64,000 bases of DNA from Actinoplanes sandaracinus (GTDB lineage Bacteria > Actinomycetota > Actinomycetes > Mycobacteriales > Micromonosporaceae). This document shows positions 8,818-18,724 of this stretch, piece after piece. The DNA lies in assembly GCF_030009775.1 (NCBI RefSeq), contig NZ_JASCTH010000001.1, positions 248,001-312,000 on the forward strand, read 5' to 3'. Positions within the stretch are counted from its first letter, which is position 1. Every line of letters starts with the position of its first letter. The notes beneath the pieces were generated by a model that ran no database searches, was not told where the DNA came from, and worked only from the letters and a program-made list of their open reading frames with translations. The position numbers and the translations under genes were made by a program.

Positions 8818-11800
8818 CGACGCTCTGGCGGACGCCTATGCGCGCATCCGCGGCTACCAGGAGGCCGGGCAGGCCGCCGCGGTGCTGGACGCGGCGGTGC
8901 CGGAACTCATCCGCCGCGTGGTCGCTCTGGCCAACGCCCTCGACGACGCGGACCCCCGGCGGGTGATCGCCGTCCACGCGGTCGGAACCCTGCGCTGGTG
9001 CCGCTTCCAGGCTCTGCCCGCCGGCCGGGAGGCGGAACGTCAGGCCGAGATGCTGGCGGCGATCAATCATTTCGACCAGCTGTATCGATGCGATCCGAAG
9101 TCGGCCCCGCCGCCGGAGCTGATCCCGCCCGAGATCCGGGCCCTGTTCGACCTGCCCGCCGACCTCGACGCCGAGGACATGGGCGGCGCCGCGGCACTGA
9201 CCGACGTGCTCACGCTGCTTCAGTCGGCGACGGAGATCGGGCCGTTCTCCACCTATCTGACGATGCTGCGCGGAGGGCCGAAGCTGAAGACGCCCGGGCA
9301 TCTTCATCATCCGCTGAGTCTGGCCTACCTGGCCATCGCCCTGCGTCTCAAGGGCCAGCGATTCGGTGACCACGGCGACCTGACCGAAGCCGTGCGACAC
9401 GGGCGGGCAGCCGTCGACGCCGCGCCGCCGGGACACCTTCACCGGTCGATCTGCCTCGGCGCCTACGGCAACGCGTTGCTCGCCACGTACCACGCCCAGA
9501 GTGATCCCGACGCGCTGGACCTCGCGCTTGTTGCGCTGCGGGCCGCGCTCGACGCGGCCGGGCCCACGGACGAGAACCGGCCCGCTCTGTTGTGCACCCT
9601 CGGTGGCGCGCTGACGGCTCGCGCCGTCCGTGACGACGACGGCCCCGGTCTCGACGAGGCGATCACCCTGCTGCGAGAAGCGTTGCCGGTCAGTTCCGGC
9701 GACACCCGAACCCACCATGGGGTACGGGGAAATCTCAGCCAGGCGCTCACCGAGCGTCATCGTCGCCTGAGGAATCCCGCGGATCTCGATGAAGCGGTCA
9801 GGCTCGCGTCGGAGTTCTCCACCACAGCGCCGCCGGAGAACTCCGGCGCCGAAGGGCTGCGCGCGTACCTCTCGATGATGGTTCCGGAGCTCGACGTCTC
9901 GCCGGGACGCGGCGAACCGGAACCCGGCCACCACGCCGCCCTGAGCCGGCAACTACTGCATCGCTTCATCGAACTGGGCCGGCGGCCGGATGCCGACGGC
10001 GCGGTCCGCCATGGCAGGCTGGCGGTCGAGGTCGCCGCCGGACGTCCGGATGAGATCGCAAGCCTCGTTCAGCTGGGCGCGGCGCTGCAGAGCCGGCTCG
10101 ACCGCTACGGCGATCCGGCCGACCTGCGCGAGGCGGTGGAGAACGGCCGCCGGGCGGTGCGTCTCGCACCCGCCGGCCATCCTGAGCGGGCGGCGGCGTT
10201 GTCCCACTTCGGGGTCGCCCTGCGCACGAGGTTCGGGGCCGCCGGCGACGCACGCGACCTGGACGAGGCCGTGGAGGCCGGCAGGGCGTCGGTCGACGCG
10301 GCCGTGTCGGCCGGCGACCGGGCCGGCTGCCAATCCAATCTGGCCCTGGCTCTGCGAACCCGTGCCGACGTGAGCGGCAACGTGACGGACCTGGACGAAG
10401 CCGTGGCCGCCCTGGAAGACGCCGCGGCCGCTGTGCCTGCCACCAGCCCTCGCCGGCACACCATCGTCGACAACCTGGCGGAGACACTCCGCAGGCGCAG
10501 TTTCGACGCCCATCGACCGGAGGATCTCGATGTCGCCATCGAGCGACTGGGCGAGACGTTGCGCGACACCGACGAGTCGGATCTGCGCTGGGGGTTCACC
10601 GCCGCGGCGATGGCGTCGGCCCTGCGGCAGCGCTACGACAGCCGCCGGGATCCCGATGACCTCGAACTGGCGGTCGTGCTGGGCCGGCGAGCGGTGGCGG
10701 CGCCCGACGCCACCGGCTCGACGTCGTTGTTCCGGCTCACCTGCCTGGCCCGCGCCCTGCGGGTCCGCGGGGAGCTCAACAGCGACCCGGCGGATCTGAC
10801 CGAGGCGATCGATCTGTTCCGGCGTGCCGGCGGCCTGCCCGGCAGCACGCAGGACGGCGGCATCGGCGCGGTGAACCTCGGCGCCGCCCTGTGGACACGA
10901 GCCGCGCTCACCGGCAGCACGACCGACACCGCCGAGGCCACCGATGTGCTGAACGCCGTCGTCGCCTCGGAGTTGCCGCCGCGGATCAGAATCAATGCCG
11001 CGGTGGTGTGGGGCCGAGCAGCACGATGGCTGCCGGGTGACGGCCGGTCCGCCTTGCACGCCTTCGAGTCCGCGGTGAGCCTGCTGCCGTTGCAGGCCTG
11101 GCGAGGGATCGACGACCGCAGCCGCGAGCGCGCGTTGACCAATCTGAACGATCTGCCGGCCGCCGCTGCCGGTGCCGCCATCGCCGCGAACCGCCCGGAC
11201 CGGGCCGTGGAGCTGGTCGAGCAGAGCCGGGCCATCGGTTGGACACAGCGGCTCGAACTGCGCTCGGAACTCGGCACGCTGACCGACGCCGCGCCCGAGG
11301 TGGCGGCCCGGCTCGCCACGGCGCGTGCCGCGCTCCAGTCCCTGGAACAGGGAACCGCACCACCGTCGCGCGAGGAACGGATCACCCTCGCCCGCGCATG
11401 GGACCGGGCGGTCGCCGCGGCCCGTCAGGTGCCCGGCTTCCATGGTTTCCTGCGTCCGCCGGAGGCGCACGAGTTGTACCGGGCGGCAGCCGGTGGGCCG
11501 GTGGTGGTGATCGGCGCGGTGGAGCCCCGGTGCTCGGCGTTGATCGTCACGGTCGACGGCGTCACCACCGTCGAACTGCCCACCACGGCGCAGGAGATCC
11601 AGAGCCAGACGCTGGGTTTCCTCGCCGCTACCCAGGTGCTCAGCGGCCCCGATGTGCCGTTACGGCTGGCGACGTCCCGTGAGGAGTTCATCAGCGCCTT
11701 CCTCGGCTGGCTGTGGGACGCCGTCGCCGGTCCCGTGCTGGACGCGCTGGGCATGGGTCCGGTCAGCGACGACGCCGCGCACTGGCCACGACTGTGGTGG

Positions 11801-12547
11801 TGTCCGGTCGGTCCGATGAGCCTGCTGCCTCTGCATGCGGCGGGCCACCATGCCCGGGGTGACGGCGCCGCCGTCCTGGACCGGGTGATCTCGTCCTACA
11901 CACCCACGCTCGGCACGCTGATCGCCGCTCGGGAACGCCCCGCCGATCCAGCGCCACAACCCGAACCGCTGCTGGTGGTCTCGGACGACTCAGGCTCGCC
12001 GCTGCCGGCCGCCTCGACCGAACCGGAAACCATCGGCGAGCTGCTGGGCGGGCATCCCATCACCGTCATCGCCGGCGCGGCGGCGACCGTCGAGGCGGTA
12101 CGCGAGGCCCTCGGCGCCCACCGCTACTTCCACTTCGGTGGCCACGGCCGGACGAACATCTTCGCGCCGTCCGAAGCCCGGATCGATCTCGCCGACGGCT
12201 CCTTGGGCCTGAGCGAACTCACTCGCGCCGTGCGGCCGGACAGCGAGTTCGCCTATCTGTCCGCCTGTCACACCGCGCAGGGCGGGTTCTCGGTGCCCGA
12301 CGAGGTCATGACGTTGGCGTCGGCCGTGCAGTTCGCCGGGTGCCGGCACGTGCTGGGCAGCCTCTGGTCGGTGCCCGACGCGGCGGCCGGGCAGTTGGGC
12401 GCCTATCTGTACCAGGCGATCACCGACCACGGCCGGCTCCGGCCGGACCGTGCCGCCCGTGCTCTGCATTTCAGTGTCCGATGTCTGCGCCGAGAAGCGC
12501 CGATGCTGCCGAGCGGGTGGGCGCCCTTCGTGCACGCCGGTCCATGA
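8810..12547 (+). CDS. TPR-CHAT protease (caspase-like effector)
   Basis: This is 1245 aa from ATG 8810, overlapping the previous gene by 8 nt. The first 800 residues are a TPR superhelix with repeated phrases of the type DLREAVENGRRAVRLAPAGH. The C-terminal 350 residues form a CHAT domain: HFGGHG places the catalytic His at 1112, and LSACHTAQGG places the catalytic Cys at 1153, followed by GCRHVLGSLWSVPDAAA. Both dyad residues are intact. CHAT proteases act as caspase-like executioners in bacterial conflict systems. The TPRs probably sense a partner or ligand and release protease activity. The stop codon directly abuts that of the convergent next gene. Confidence 0.9.
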   Translation: MIDDALADAYARIRGYQEAGQAAAVLDAAVPELIRRVVALANALDDADPRRVIAVHAVGTLRWCRFQALPAGREAERQAEMLAAINHFDQLYRCDPKSAPPPELIPPEIRALFDLPADLDAEDMGGAAALTDVLTLLQSATEIGPFSTYLTMLRGGPKLKTPGHLHHPLSLAYLAIALRLKGQRFGDHGDLTEAVRHGRAAVDAAPPGHLHRSICLGAYGNALLATYHAQSDPDALDLALVALRAALDAAGPTDENRPALLCTLGGALTARAVRDDDGPGLDEAITLLREALPVSSGDTRTHHGVRGNLSQALTERHRRLRNPADLDEAVRLASEFSTTAPPENSGAEGLRAYLSMMVPELDVSPGRGEPEPGHHAALSRQLLHRFIELGRRPDADGAVRHGRLAVEVAAGRPDEIASLVQLGAALQSRLDRYGDPADLREAVENGRRAVRLAPAGHPERAAALSHFGVALRTRFGAAGDARDLDEAVEAGRASVDAAVSAGDRAGCQSNLALALRTRADVSGNVTDLDEAVAALEDAAAAVPATSPRRHTIVDNLAETLRRRSFDAHRPEDLDVAIERLGETLRDTDESDLRWGFTAAAMASALRQRYDSRRDPDDLELAVVLGRRAVAAPDATGSTSLFRLTCLARALRVRGELNSDPADLTEAIDLFRRAGGLPGSTQDGGIGAVNLGAALWTRAALTGSTTDTAEATDVLNAVVASELPPRIRINAAVVWGRAARWLPGDGRSALHAFESAVSLLPLQAWRGIDDRSRERALTNLNDLPAAAAGAAIAANRPDRAVELVEQSRAIGWTQRLELRSELGTLTDAAPEVAARLATARAALQSLEQGTAPPSREERITLARAWDRAVAAARQVPGFHGFLRPPEAHELYRAAAGGPVVVIGAVEPRCSALIVTVDGVTTVELPTTAQEIQSQTLGFLAATQVLSGPDVPLRLATSREEFISAFLGWLWDAVAGPVLDALGMGPVSDDAAHWPRLWWCPVGPMSLLPLHAAGHHARGDGAAVLDRVISSYTPTLGTLIAARERPADPAPQPEPLLVVSDDSGSPLPAASTEPETIGELLGGHPITVIAGAAATVEAVREALGAHRYFHFGGHGRTNIFAPSEARIDLADGSLGLSELTRAVRPDSEFAYLSACHTAQGGFSVPDEVMTLASAVQFAGCRHVLGSLWSVPDAAAGQLGAYLYQAITDHGRLRPDRAARALHFSVRCLRREAPMLPSGWAPFVHAGP

Positions 12548-13675
12548 TCAGTCACCGTCGGCGTCTCTGGCGGTCCGGCGCCGGATCTCCTTGACGCTGA
12601 CCACGTCGCCGCTGATGGCGTCGGTCGTGCGCCAGAAGCCGAGCCCATCCGTTGAAGTCTTCGACTCCGGCGCATCGGCGCCGAGGTCCTCCATCTTGAC
12701 GGCCCGCCCCGCCGCCGACAGCGAGGGGTAGATCTGACCGTGGAAACGGACCTGGCCGTCGGCGAGCAGCTCACCACGACGCGTTATGCCGCGATAGTCG
12801 CCGTGCAGCGTGGCCCCCGGTGCAAGCCGTCCGGCGGCGATCATGTCGGTCACCTTGATCAGCCGCTCCTGGGTGGTCACTGCCTGCCTGGTCCGCCGGG
12901 CACCGGCGGTCGACGTGCCGGTTCGCGTGAATGTCGGGGCCGCCGTAGGCGAGGGCCTCGGAGATGAATTCCCCGAGGCGCTTGAGGGCGGGGTCGACTG
13001 ACCGGTGGGTACCGGGAAGTCGAACGAGGCGCGTGCCCGGATCAGGCTTGTCCGGATCGCGTCGGAAGTCAGTCGAGGCAGACGTCGGTCGAGCAGAGCG
13101 ACAAGCTCGGCGGGCGGCTCGGTCTCGCTGAACATGCTGGTCAACACAGCATGAACTTGACGATCGACGAAGAATCCGTTCCACAACTCGTCGATGCGGT
13201 TGTCCCGCATGTTGTCCTTGCTCAGCAGGCTGAGCAGTTCCACGGCAGGCTCCGGGTCGTCGATGCGTACGGTTCGGAACAGTTTCTGCTCGATGGGAAC
13301 TGGAGCATGCGCGTTGTAGATCCGCCACTCCATCCCGTCGGTCAGCGCGACCCACTCGACCCCGGCAGCCGTCGCATAGGCGATCGTCTGATTGGCCCAT
13401 CGAGGAACGTCCAGGTTCTCACCGAGGCCCTTGGCCTCGATGAACAGCTTCGGTGTCCGCAGCAGCAAGAGCGCGTAGTCGACCGGGTTCTCGGTGCTGT
13501 TGCGCCGATATTCGTGGGAGACCTCGTCGGGATCTCGAAGATCCCAGCCGAGCGCCTCGATGATGGGGCTGATCAGGCTCGCCTTGGTGTTCTGCTCGCC
13601 CAGCCTGCGGGGACTACGCCGGAAACGCTCCAGTCGCTCACCGCACTGCTTGACGACATCTCGCAGTTCGAGCAC
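12548..13675 (-). CDS. HsdR N-terminal nuclease-like domain fused to a RAMA/DUF4357-like domain
   Basis: This is 375 aa. Residues 1-165 resemble the type I restriction HsdR_N domain, with a candidate PD-(D/E)xK signature D66 ... E80-A-K82 in PVDYALLL ... LFIEAKG. A Ser/Pro-rich linker (about 225-265) leads to residues 270-370, whose LHGDYRGITRRGELLADGQV and YPSLSAAGRAV patterns fit the RAMA/DUF4357 DNA-recognition fold. No helicase motor is present. The gene starts 97 nt after the SNF2 ATPase gene on the same strand, so the motor may be supplied in trans. Its stop touches the stop of the convergent CHAT gene. Confidence 0.75.
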   Translation of the reverse strand: MLELRDVVKQCGERLERFRRSPRRLGEQNTKASLISPIIEALGWDLRDPDEVSHEYRRNSTENPVDYALLLLRTPKLFIEAKGLGENLDVPRWANQTIAYATAAGVEWVALTDGMEWRIYNAHAPVPIEQKLFRTVRIDDPEPAVELLSLLSKDNMRDNRIDELWNGFFVDRQVHAVLTSMFSETEPPAELVALLDRRLPRLTSDAIRTSLIRARASFDFPVPTGQSTPPSSASGNSSPRPSPTAAPTFTRTGTSTAGARRTRQAVTTQERLIKVTDMIAAGRLAPGATLHGDYRGITRRGELLADGQVRFHGQIYPSLSAAGRAVKMEDLGADAPESKTSTDGLGFWRTTDAISGDVVSVKEIRRRTARDADGD

Positions 13676-13772
13676 CGCTCACCCCCGGCTGTCACGTGGC
13701 CGCTCATCCGCCGCGGCGTCGGTTGTGGAACCGGTGCTCGCAGCGAGTCAACGAGCCTATCCTGCCGCAGGA

Positions 13773-16700
13773 CTAATCGAGGAGGTCGCGGATGTCGGCG
13801 GCCGTGAGCGCGCCGGAGGCGAATTCCCCGCCGTCCATCACCCCGGCGAACAGTTCGGCTTTGCGCGCCTGCAATGCCATCACCTTCTCCTCGATGGTGT
13901 CCCGCGCTACCAGGCGATAGACCATCACGTTTTGGGTCTGCCCGATCCGGTGGGCCCGGTCCACTGCCTGCGCCTCCGTCGCGGGGTTCCACCACGGGTC
14001 GAGCAGGATGCAATAGTCGGCCTCGGTCAGGTTCAGGCCGAACCCGCCGGCCTTCAGGCTGATCAGGAACACCGGCGCGGCGCCAGTCTTGAAATCCTCG
14101 ACCACCCGCTTACGGTCGCGGGTGGCGCCGTCCAGATACGCGCACGTGATGCCGGCCTGCTCCAGCCGGTCGCGGGCGCCGCCGAGGAAGCGGGTGAACT
14201 GGCTGAACACCAGGGTGCGGTGCCCCTCCGCGACGATGTCAGTGAGTTGCTCCACGAGCAGATCGAGCTTGGTCGAGGAGACCGCGCGGTGCTGTTCGCC
14301 GACCAGCGCCACGTCCAGGCTGGCCTGCCGCAGCAGCGTCAGCGAGCGGAAGATCTCGAAACGGTTGTTCTCCAGGTCGCCCAGCAGGCCGAGCACCTTC
14401 TGCCGCTCACGCTGCAGGTACCGCTGGTAGACCTGGCGATGCCTGGGCGACAGATCGACCTCGATCGTCTGTTCCTGCTTGGCCGGCAACTCGGCGGCCA
14501 CCTCGCTCTTGCGGCGGCGCAGCACCAGCGGGCGGATCCGCCGGCGCAACTGGGCCAGCCGCTCCCGGTCCCGTTCGCGTTCGATCGGATGGCGGTAGTA
14601 CTCGGTGAATCGGTCGAGCCGGGGGAACAGACCCGGGGCCACGATCGAACAGAGCGCCCACAGTTCGGCCAGGTTGTTCTCCATCGGCGTACCAGTGATG
14701 GCGATCTTGAACGGTGCCGGAAGGCGGCGGGCGCATTTGTACGCCTGCGACTGCGGATTCTTCACGAACTGTGCCTCGTCGAGCAGCAGGCCGGCCCAGT
14801 CCAGCACCGCGTAGTCGTCGTACTCCAGACGGAACAGGGTGTACGACGTGACCACGACGTCGGCTTGTCCGATCGTCTCCGCCAAACCGGCGCCTCGCCG
14901 GGCCGCGGTCGAGGTGATCGCCCGAATCTCGAGGTCCGGGGTGAAGCGGGCCGCTTCGGCCGCCCAGTTGTGCACGACACTGGCCGGCGCCACCACCAGG
15001 AAGCGGCCGCGCTTGCGGGCATGGCACAGCAGGGCGAGCGCCTGCAGCGTCTTGCCGAGGCCCATATCGTCGGCGAGGATGCCGCCGAGGCCGTTGTCGT
15101 GCAGTGCCGCCAGCCAGCGGAAGCCCTCCTGCTGGTACGGGCGTAGCTCGGCGCGCACCCCGGTGGGCACCGGCTGCTCGAGGAGCACGCCCGACTGGCT
15201 CAGCGTGGCCACCGTACGCTGCCAATCCGCCGCCTGACCGGCCAACTCGCCCAGCTCGCCCAGCTCGTCCCAGACGCCGGCCTGGAACCGGCCGACCCGC
15301 AGCACGCCCGGTGGGCTGTCGGTGAGTTCGCGGGACTCGGCGATCAGTTCGCGCAGTTGCCGGAACTCCGGCCGGTCCAGGCCGAAGTAGACACCGGTGG
15401 GCAGGATCAGGTACTCCTGCTCCTGGGCGAGCGCGACGAAGAGCGCCTGGAAGTCGACCTGCTCGCCGCCCACCTCGACGCGAACCGACAGGTCGAACCA
15501 GTCCTGCTCGCCCGCCTGTGCGGCACCGGTGAACGTGATGACCGCCGCCGCGTCGGTTTCCCGCAGATCCCAGTCGTCCGGTTGGATCACGGACACACCG
15601 AGGCCGGCCACCTCGGGGAGCACCATACTCAGGAAATGGATCATGGCGTCGCCGCTCAGCGCCGACTCCGCGGCGAGCCGGGGTCCCCGCGGGCCGGATT
15701 CCAGCAGACCGGGCAGGCGGGGGCCGGCGAGATCAGCCACCCGCCGTACGAGATCGGCCTGCTCGTCCAGCAGCTTCGGTGACCAGAGCGGCTCGCCGTG
15801 CCGCCCACCACCGACCTCGACCACCCATTCCCAGCGCAACCGGAGATGATGCCGGCGTTCCGCGCTCAACGTCACCGTCAGTGTCGGAGCACCCACCTGA
15901 GGCAGACTCACGGCTGGTCCGGCCGGCACGACCTCCACCTGCCGCACCAGGCTCGGGTAGAACTCGGCGAAGAACCGCTCCCGCTGCTCGCCGGGAATGT
16001 GGATTCCCGGCGCCGTCAAGGCCTTGCGTGCCGCGCGCGGCAACGGACGGGCCAGCGGAGCCAGCCGCAAGACCGGCTCAGCCGGCTCCGCTGTGCCGTC
16101 CCCGCTCCACGATGCGATGCCGTGCGCCGGCTCGCCAACGAAGAGAGTGGTCTCCACGTCGACCGATATGCCGTCGACCTGCAGCACGGCTTGCAGCGAC
16201 AGGTCATCGTCGACGTTGTTCACCTGCATCGACACCCGCGCCGGGCGGCTTGCCACGACCACCGGCCGGGCGTTCTTGCCGTGCTGCACCAGCGGCAGGC
16301 CGGATTCCTGCGCCTCCGCCAACAGGTCCCAGATCCGTCGGCTGCCGAACTCGTCGAGGTAGATGTTCGCGCCGGCGCCGCTGTAGTAGTGCGAGTGGGA
16401 GCCGGACAGTGTGACGATCTCGGTGAGCAGCCGGCGGTGATGTTCGAGGTCCGGCGAGCGTCCCCCGGCGTAGCCGAGCGAGTGCCAGCTGATTCCGGTG
16501 CGTACCCAGCCCTTACGGCCCGGCACCACCGGGCGTATCGAGACTCGCCGCCCTGTCCGGCGAACCCGTGGAAGGTAGGCTTCCACCAGCTCGAACTGCA
16601 GGCCGATCCTCGGCTCCGAAGGCTGCGGGAGCGGTGGTGTGCCGGCCAGGTCACGTACCCATGCCGACAGCTTCGATTCCCATCGGCCGGCCTTCGGCCG

Positions 16701-17021
16701 CCGCTGTGCCGGCGCCGGTGCCGGTGCCGGTGCGCTCATCGCCCGCTCGTCCCGCTGAACGGCGATCATCAACGCGATCAGATGTACGCACTCCGCATCG
16801 GCACAGGTGCAGAAGCCGTTCAAGGCGGGCTCGGGACCGGGGACGACCTCGCCGGTCACCACCCCACCGTCGCGGACCTCGCCGACCGCCGTCCCCGAGG
16901 GGCCGATCGTAGGGTTGACGATCTGCCCGTCGGCCAGTGCTGCTCGCGCTCGGAGAAAGACGCGGACCCCGGCCAACTCGCAGAGAATCGCTTCGTCCGG
17001 AGACAAGACCAACTTCGCCAT
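13773..17021 (-). CDS. SWIM zinc-finger SNF2-family ATPase/helicase
   Basis: This is 1082 aa from ATG 17021 (MAKLVLSPDEAIL). The open frame continues to 17447, but that part is antisense to the secreted protein's promoter and start. A SWIM-type zinc finger (CTCADAECVH) lies near residues 70-80. The SNF2 core has a Walker A-like DDMGLGKT near 655, motif Ia VVAPASVVHNW, a DEAQ box (LDEAQ) near 746, motif III ITGTPMENN, and motif VI QAVDRAHRIGQTQ near 1028. The protein remodels or translocates on DNA. Similar proteins are widespread in actinomycetes, so a housekeeping role is as likely as a defence role. Confidence 0.9.
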   Translation of the reverse strand: MAKLVLSPDEAILCELAGVRVFLRARAALADGQIVNPTIGPSGTAVGEVRDGGVVTGEVVPGPEPALNGFCTCADAECVHLIALMIAVQRDERAMSAPAPAPAPAQRRPKAGRWESKLSAWVRDLAGTPPLPQPSEPRIGLQFELVEAYLPRVRRTGRRVSIRPVVPGRKGWVRTGISWHSLGYAGGRSPDLEHHRRLLTEIVTLSGSHSHYYSGAGANIYLDEFGSRRIWDLLAEAQESGLPLVQHGKNARPVVVASRPARVSMQVNNVDDDLSLQAVLQVDGISVDVETTLFVGEPAHGIASWSGDGTAEPAEPVLRLAPLARPLPRAARKALTAPGIHIPGEQRERFFAEFYPSLVRQVEVVPAGPAVSLPQVGAPTLTVTLSAERRHHLRLRWEWVVEVGGGRHGEPLWSPKLLDEQADLVRRVADLAGPRLPGLLESGPRGPRLAAESALSGDAMIHFLSMVLPEVAGLGVSVIQPDDWDLRETDAAAVITFTGAAQAGEQDWFDLSVRVEVGGEQVDFQALFVALAQEQEYLILPTGVYFGLDRPEFRQLRELIAESRELTDSPPGVLRVGRFQAGVWDELGELGELAGQAADWQRTVATLSQSGVLLEQPVPTGVRAELRPYQQEGFRWLAALHDNGLGGILADDMGLGKTLQALALLCHARKRGRFLVVAPASVVHNWAAEAARFTPDLEIRAITSTAARRGAGLAETIGQADVVVTSYTLFRLEYDDYAVLDWAGLLLDEAQFVKNPQSQAYKCARRLPAPFKIAITGTPMENNLAELWALCSIVAPGLFPRLDRFTEYYRHPIERERDRERLAQLRRRIRPLVLRRRKSEVAAELPAKQEQTIEVDLSPRHRQVYQRYLQRERQKVLGLLGDLENNRFEIFRSLTLLRQASLDVALVGEQHRAVSSTKLDLLVEQLTDIVAEGHRTLVFSQFTRFLGGARDRLEQAGITCAYLDGATRDRKRVVEDFKTGAAPVFLISLKAGGFGLNLTEADYCILLDPWWNPATEAQAVDRAHRIGQTQNVMVYRLVARDTIEEKVMALQARKAELFAGVMDGGEFASGALTAADIRDLLD

Positions 17022-17802
17022 CGTCGCCCTTCGCCGAGTCCGGGGCAACTCTAGACGGGCCGGCAGAAACGCCGCACGCTGCGTACTCAATATGAGGGAC
17101 GTCCGGCCGGCCACGCCCGCTATCGTTCGCGGCCGGAACGTGCCGGTCCTCGGGATGATTCGTGCTGTGATCGCGGCACGGCGTCCCCGCTCACGGTGCG
17201 GTCGAAGCGGCCCCCGAACTGCGGTGACAGGCGCGAAGTTCCATGTACCGATGAACGCTAGGATCCCCCCACGCACGACACACGGGGAACCGATGAGCCG
17301 CATCCGTCTGGCTCGTCTTGGATATGCCGTCGCCGTCGGGATGCTGGCCGCGGGGGCTTTCGCCGCGCCGGCCCTCGCCGCCACCGGCACGGTCCAGGGC
17401 GTCTTCACCACCAGCACCGGCATACCGATCGCCAACGCCAGCGTCACCGCCTATTCGGTCGAGGGCGACCGGCTCAAGGACACGACGACGAACTCCGCAG
17501 GGGGCTACCGCCTCACCAGCCTGCCCGCCGGAGGCATACAGCCTCAGTTCAACAGCAACGGCCTCGAACACTGGTCTCCGGGCGTCACTGACCAGGAGCA
17601 GGCCACGACCTACCCGCTCGCCGCGGGCGGCACCCTCACGGTCGACGAGAAACAGCCTGCCACCGGCACCATCGCCGGGCACTTCAGCGGCGCGCCGGTG
17701 CCCTACGCGAACGTCACCGCCACGGGCATCGACTCGCGGACATGGCTCAACAGCAGCACCGACGAGCAGGGTGCCTATGCGATCGAGGCGCTGCCGGGCA
17801 CC

Positions 17803-17880
17803 TTCAAGGTCTCTGTCAAGTGGGACAGCGCTCTGCAGTGGTTCAAGGTCTCTGTCAAGTGGGACAGCGCTCTGCAGTGG
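17803..17880 (+). repeat. 39-bp perfect tandem duplication, in frame
   Basis: Bases 17803-17841 and 17842-17880 are identical, encoding FKVSVKWDSALQW twice in a row. The unit is a multiple of three, so the frame is kept. It falls inside a predicted beta-sandwich repeat and would lengthen one strand or loop. Confidence 0.95.
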
Positions 17881-18716
17881 GCCGTCCAGGCCGCCGACGA
17901 GGACGCCGCGACCACCGTCACCGTCACGGCGGGTCAGACCATCACCGTCGACGACCACAAGCTCCCGACCGGCACGGTCGGCGGCCACCTGACCACGAGC
18001 GACGGGTCGCCGCTGGCTGACACGCGCGTCACCCTGTGCCGCGGCCAGGACCAGGTCGGCTGGGCCACCACCGAGGCCGAGGGCGACTACTCGCTCGGCG
18101 AGGCGTTGGCCGGCGGCGACTACACGGTGCCCTACACGGCCGGCGACGGTCCCGAGATCTACGTGCCCGGCACGGCCGATCCGGCCAACGCCCGGGAGTT
18201 CACCGTCGTGGCGGGTCAGCAGACCACGATCGACGACACCCGGCCTCTCCCGGCCACCGTGCACGGCACGCTGACCGGCGGCGACGGCAGTCCCAAGGCG
18301 GGCTACCAGGTCACGGTCGCCCTCGTCAGCACCGACAACTGGGTCCAGGCGAACGCCACCACCGGCGCCGACGGTGCCTGGACGGTGCGCGACGTCACCC
18401 CGGGCGACTACCGGGTCTCCTTCGTCGGTCCCGACGGCGGGCGCAGCCAATGGGCGTACGGCAAGAGCACCGAGGACACCGCCACGCTGATCCCGGTTCC
18501 GGGCGGCGGCGACATCACCGTCGATGACACCTGGCTGCCCGGCGCCACCCTGGTGGTGAACGCGGTCGACGCCGCCACCGGCGCCCCGGTCGACGACTGC
18601 TGCGTCTGGATCACCTCGCCCGGCGACGGCTCCGGCTGCGCGACCACCGGCGGCCTGACCACCGTCACCGACCTGCCGGGCGGCAGCTACCAGATGGCGG
18701 CCACCCCGGGCGAGGG

Positions 18717-18724
18717 TAGCTAGC
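18717..18724 (+). repeat. 4-bp TAGC duplication causing a frameshift
   Basis: GGTAGCTAGCTACTAC contains TAGC twice (18717-18720 and 18721-18724). The second copy creates an in-frame TAG stop and shifts the remaining coding sequence. Deleting four bases restores a continuous protein. Confidence 0.9.

Noticed and set aside
9953..11470. 505-aa minus-strand frame opposite the TPR-CHAT gene
   Set aside because: Antisense shadow; the TPR repeats on the plus strand explain its long open length.
17022..17447. Extension of the SNF2 gene to 17447
   Set aside because: It would overlap the start and signal peptide of the divergent secreted protein and has no family similarity; MAKLVLSPDE at 17021 is a natural start.
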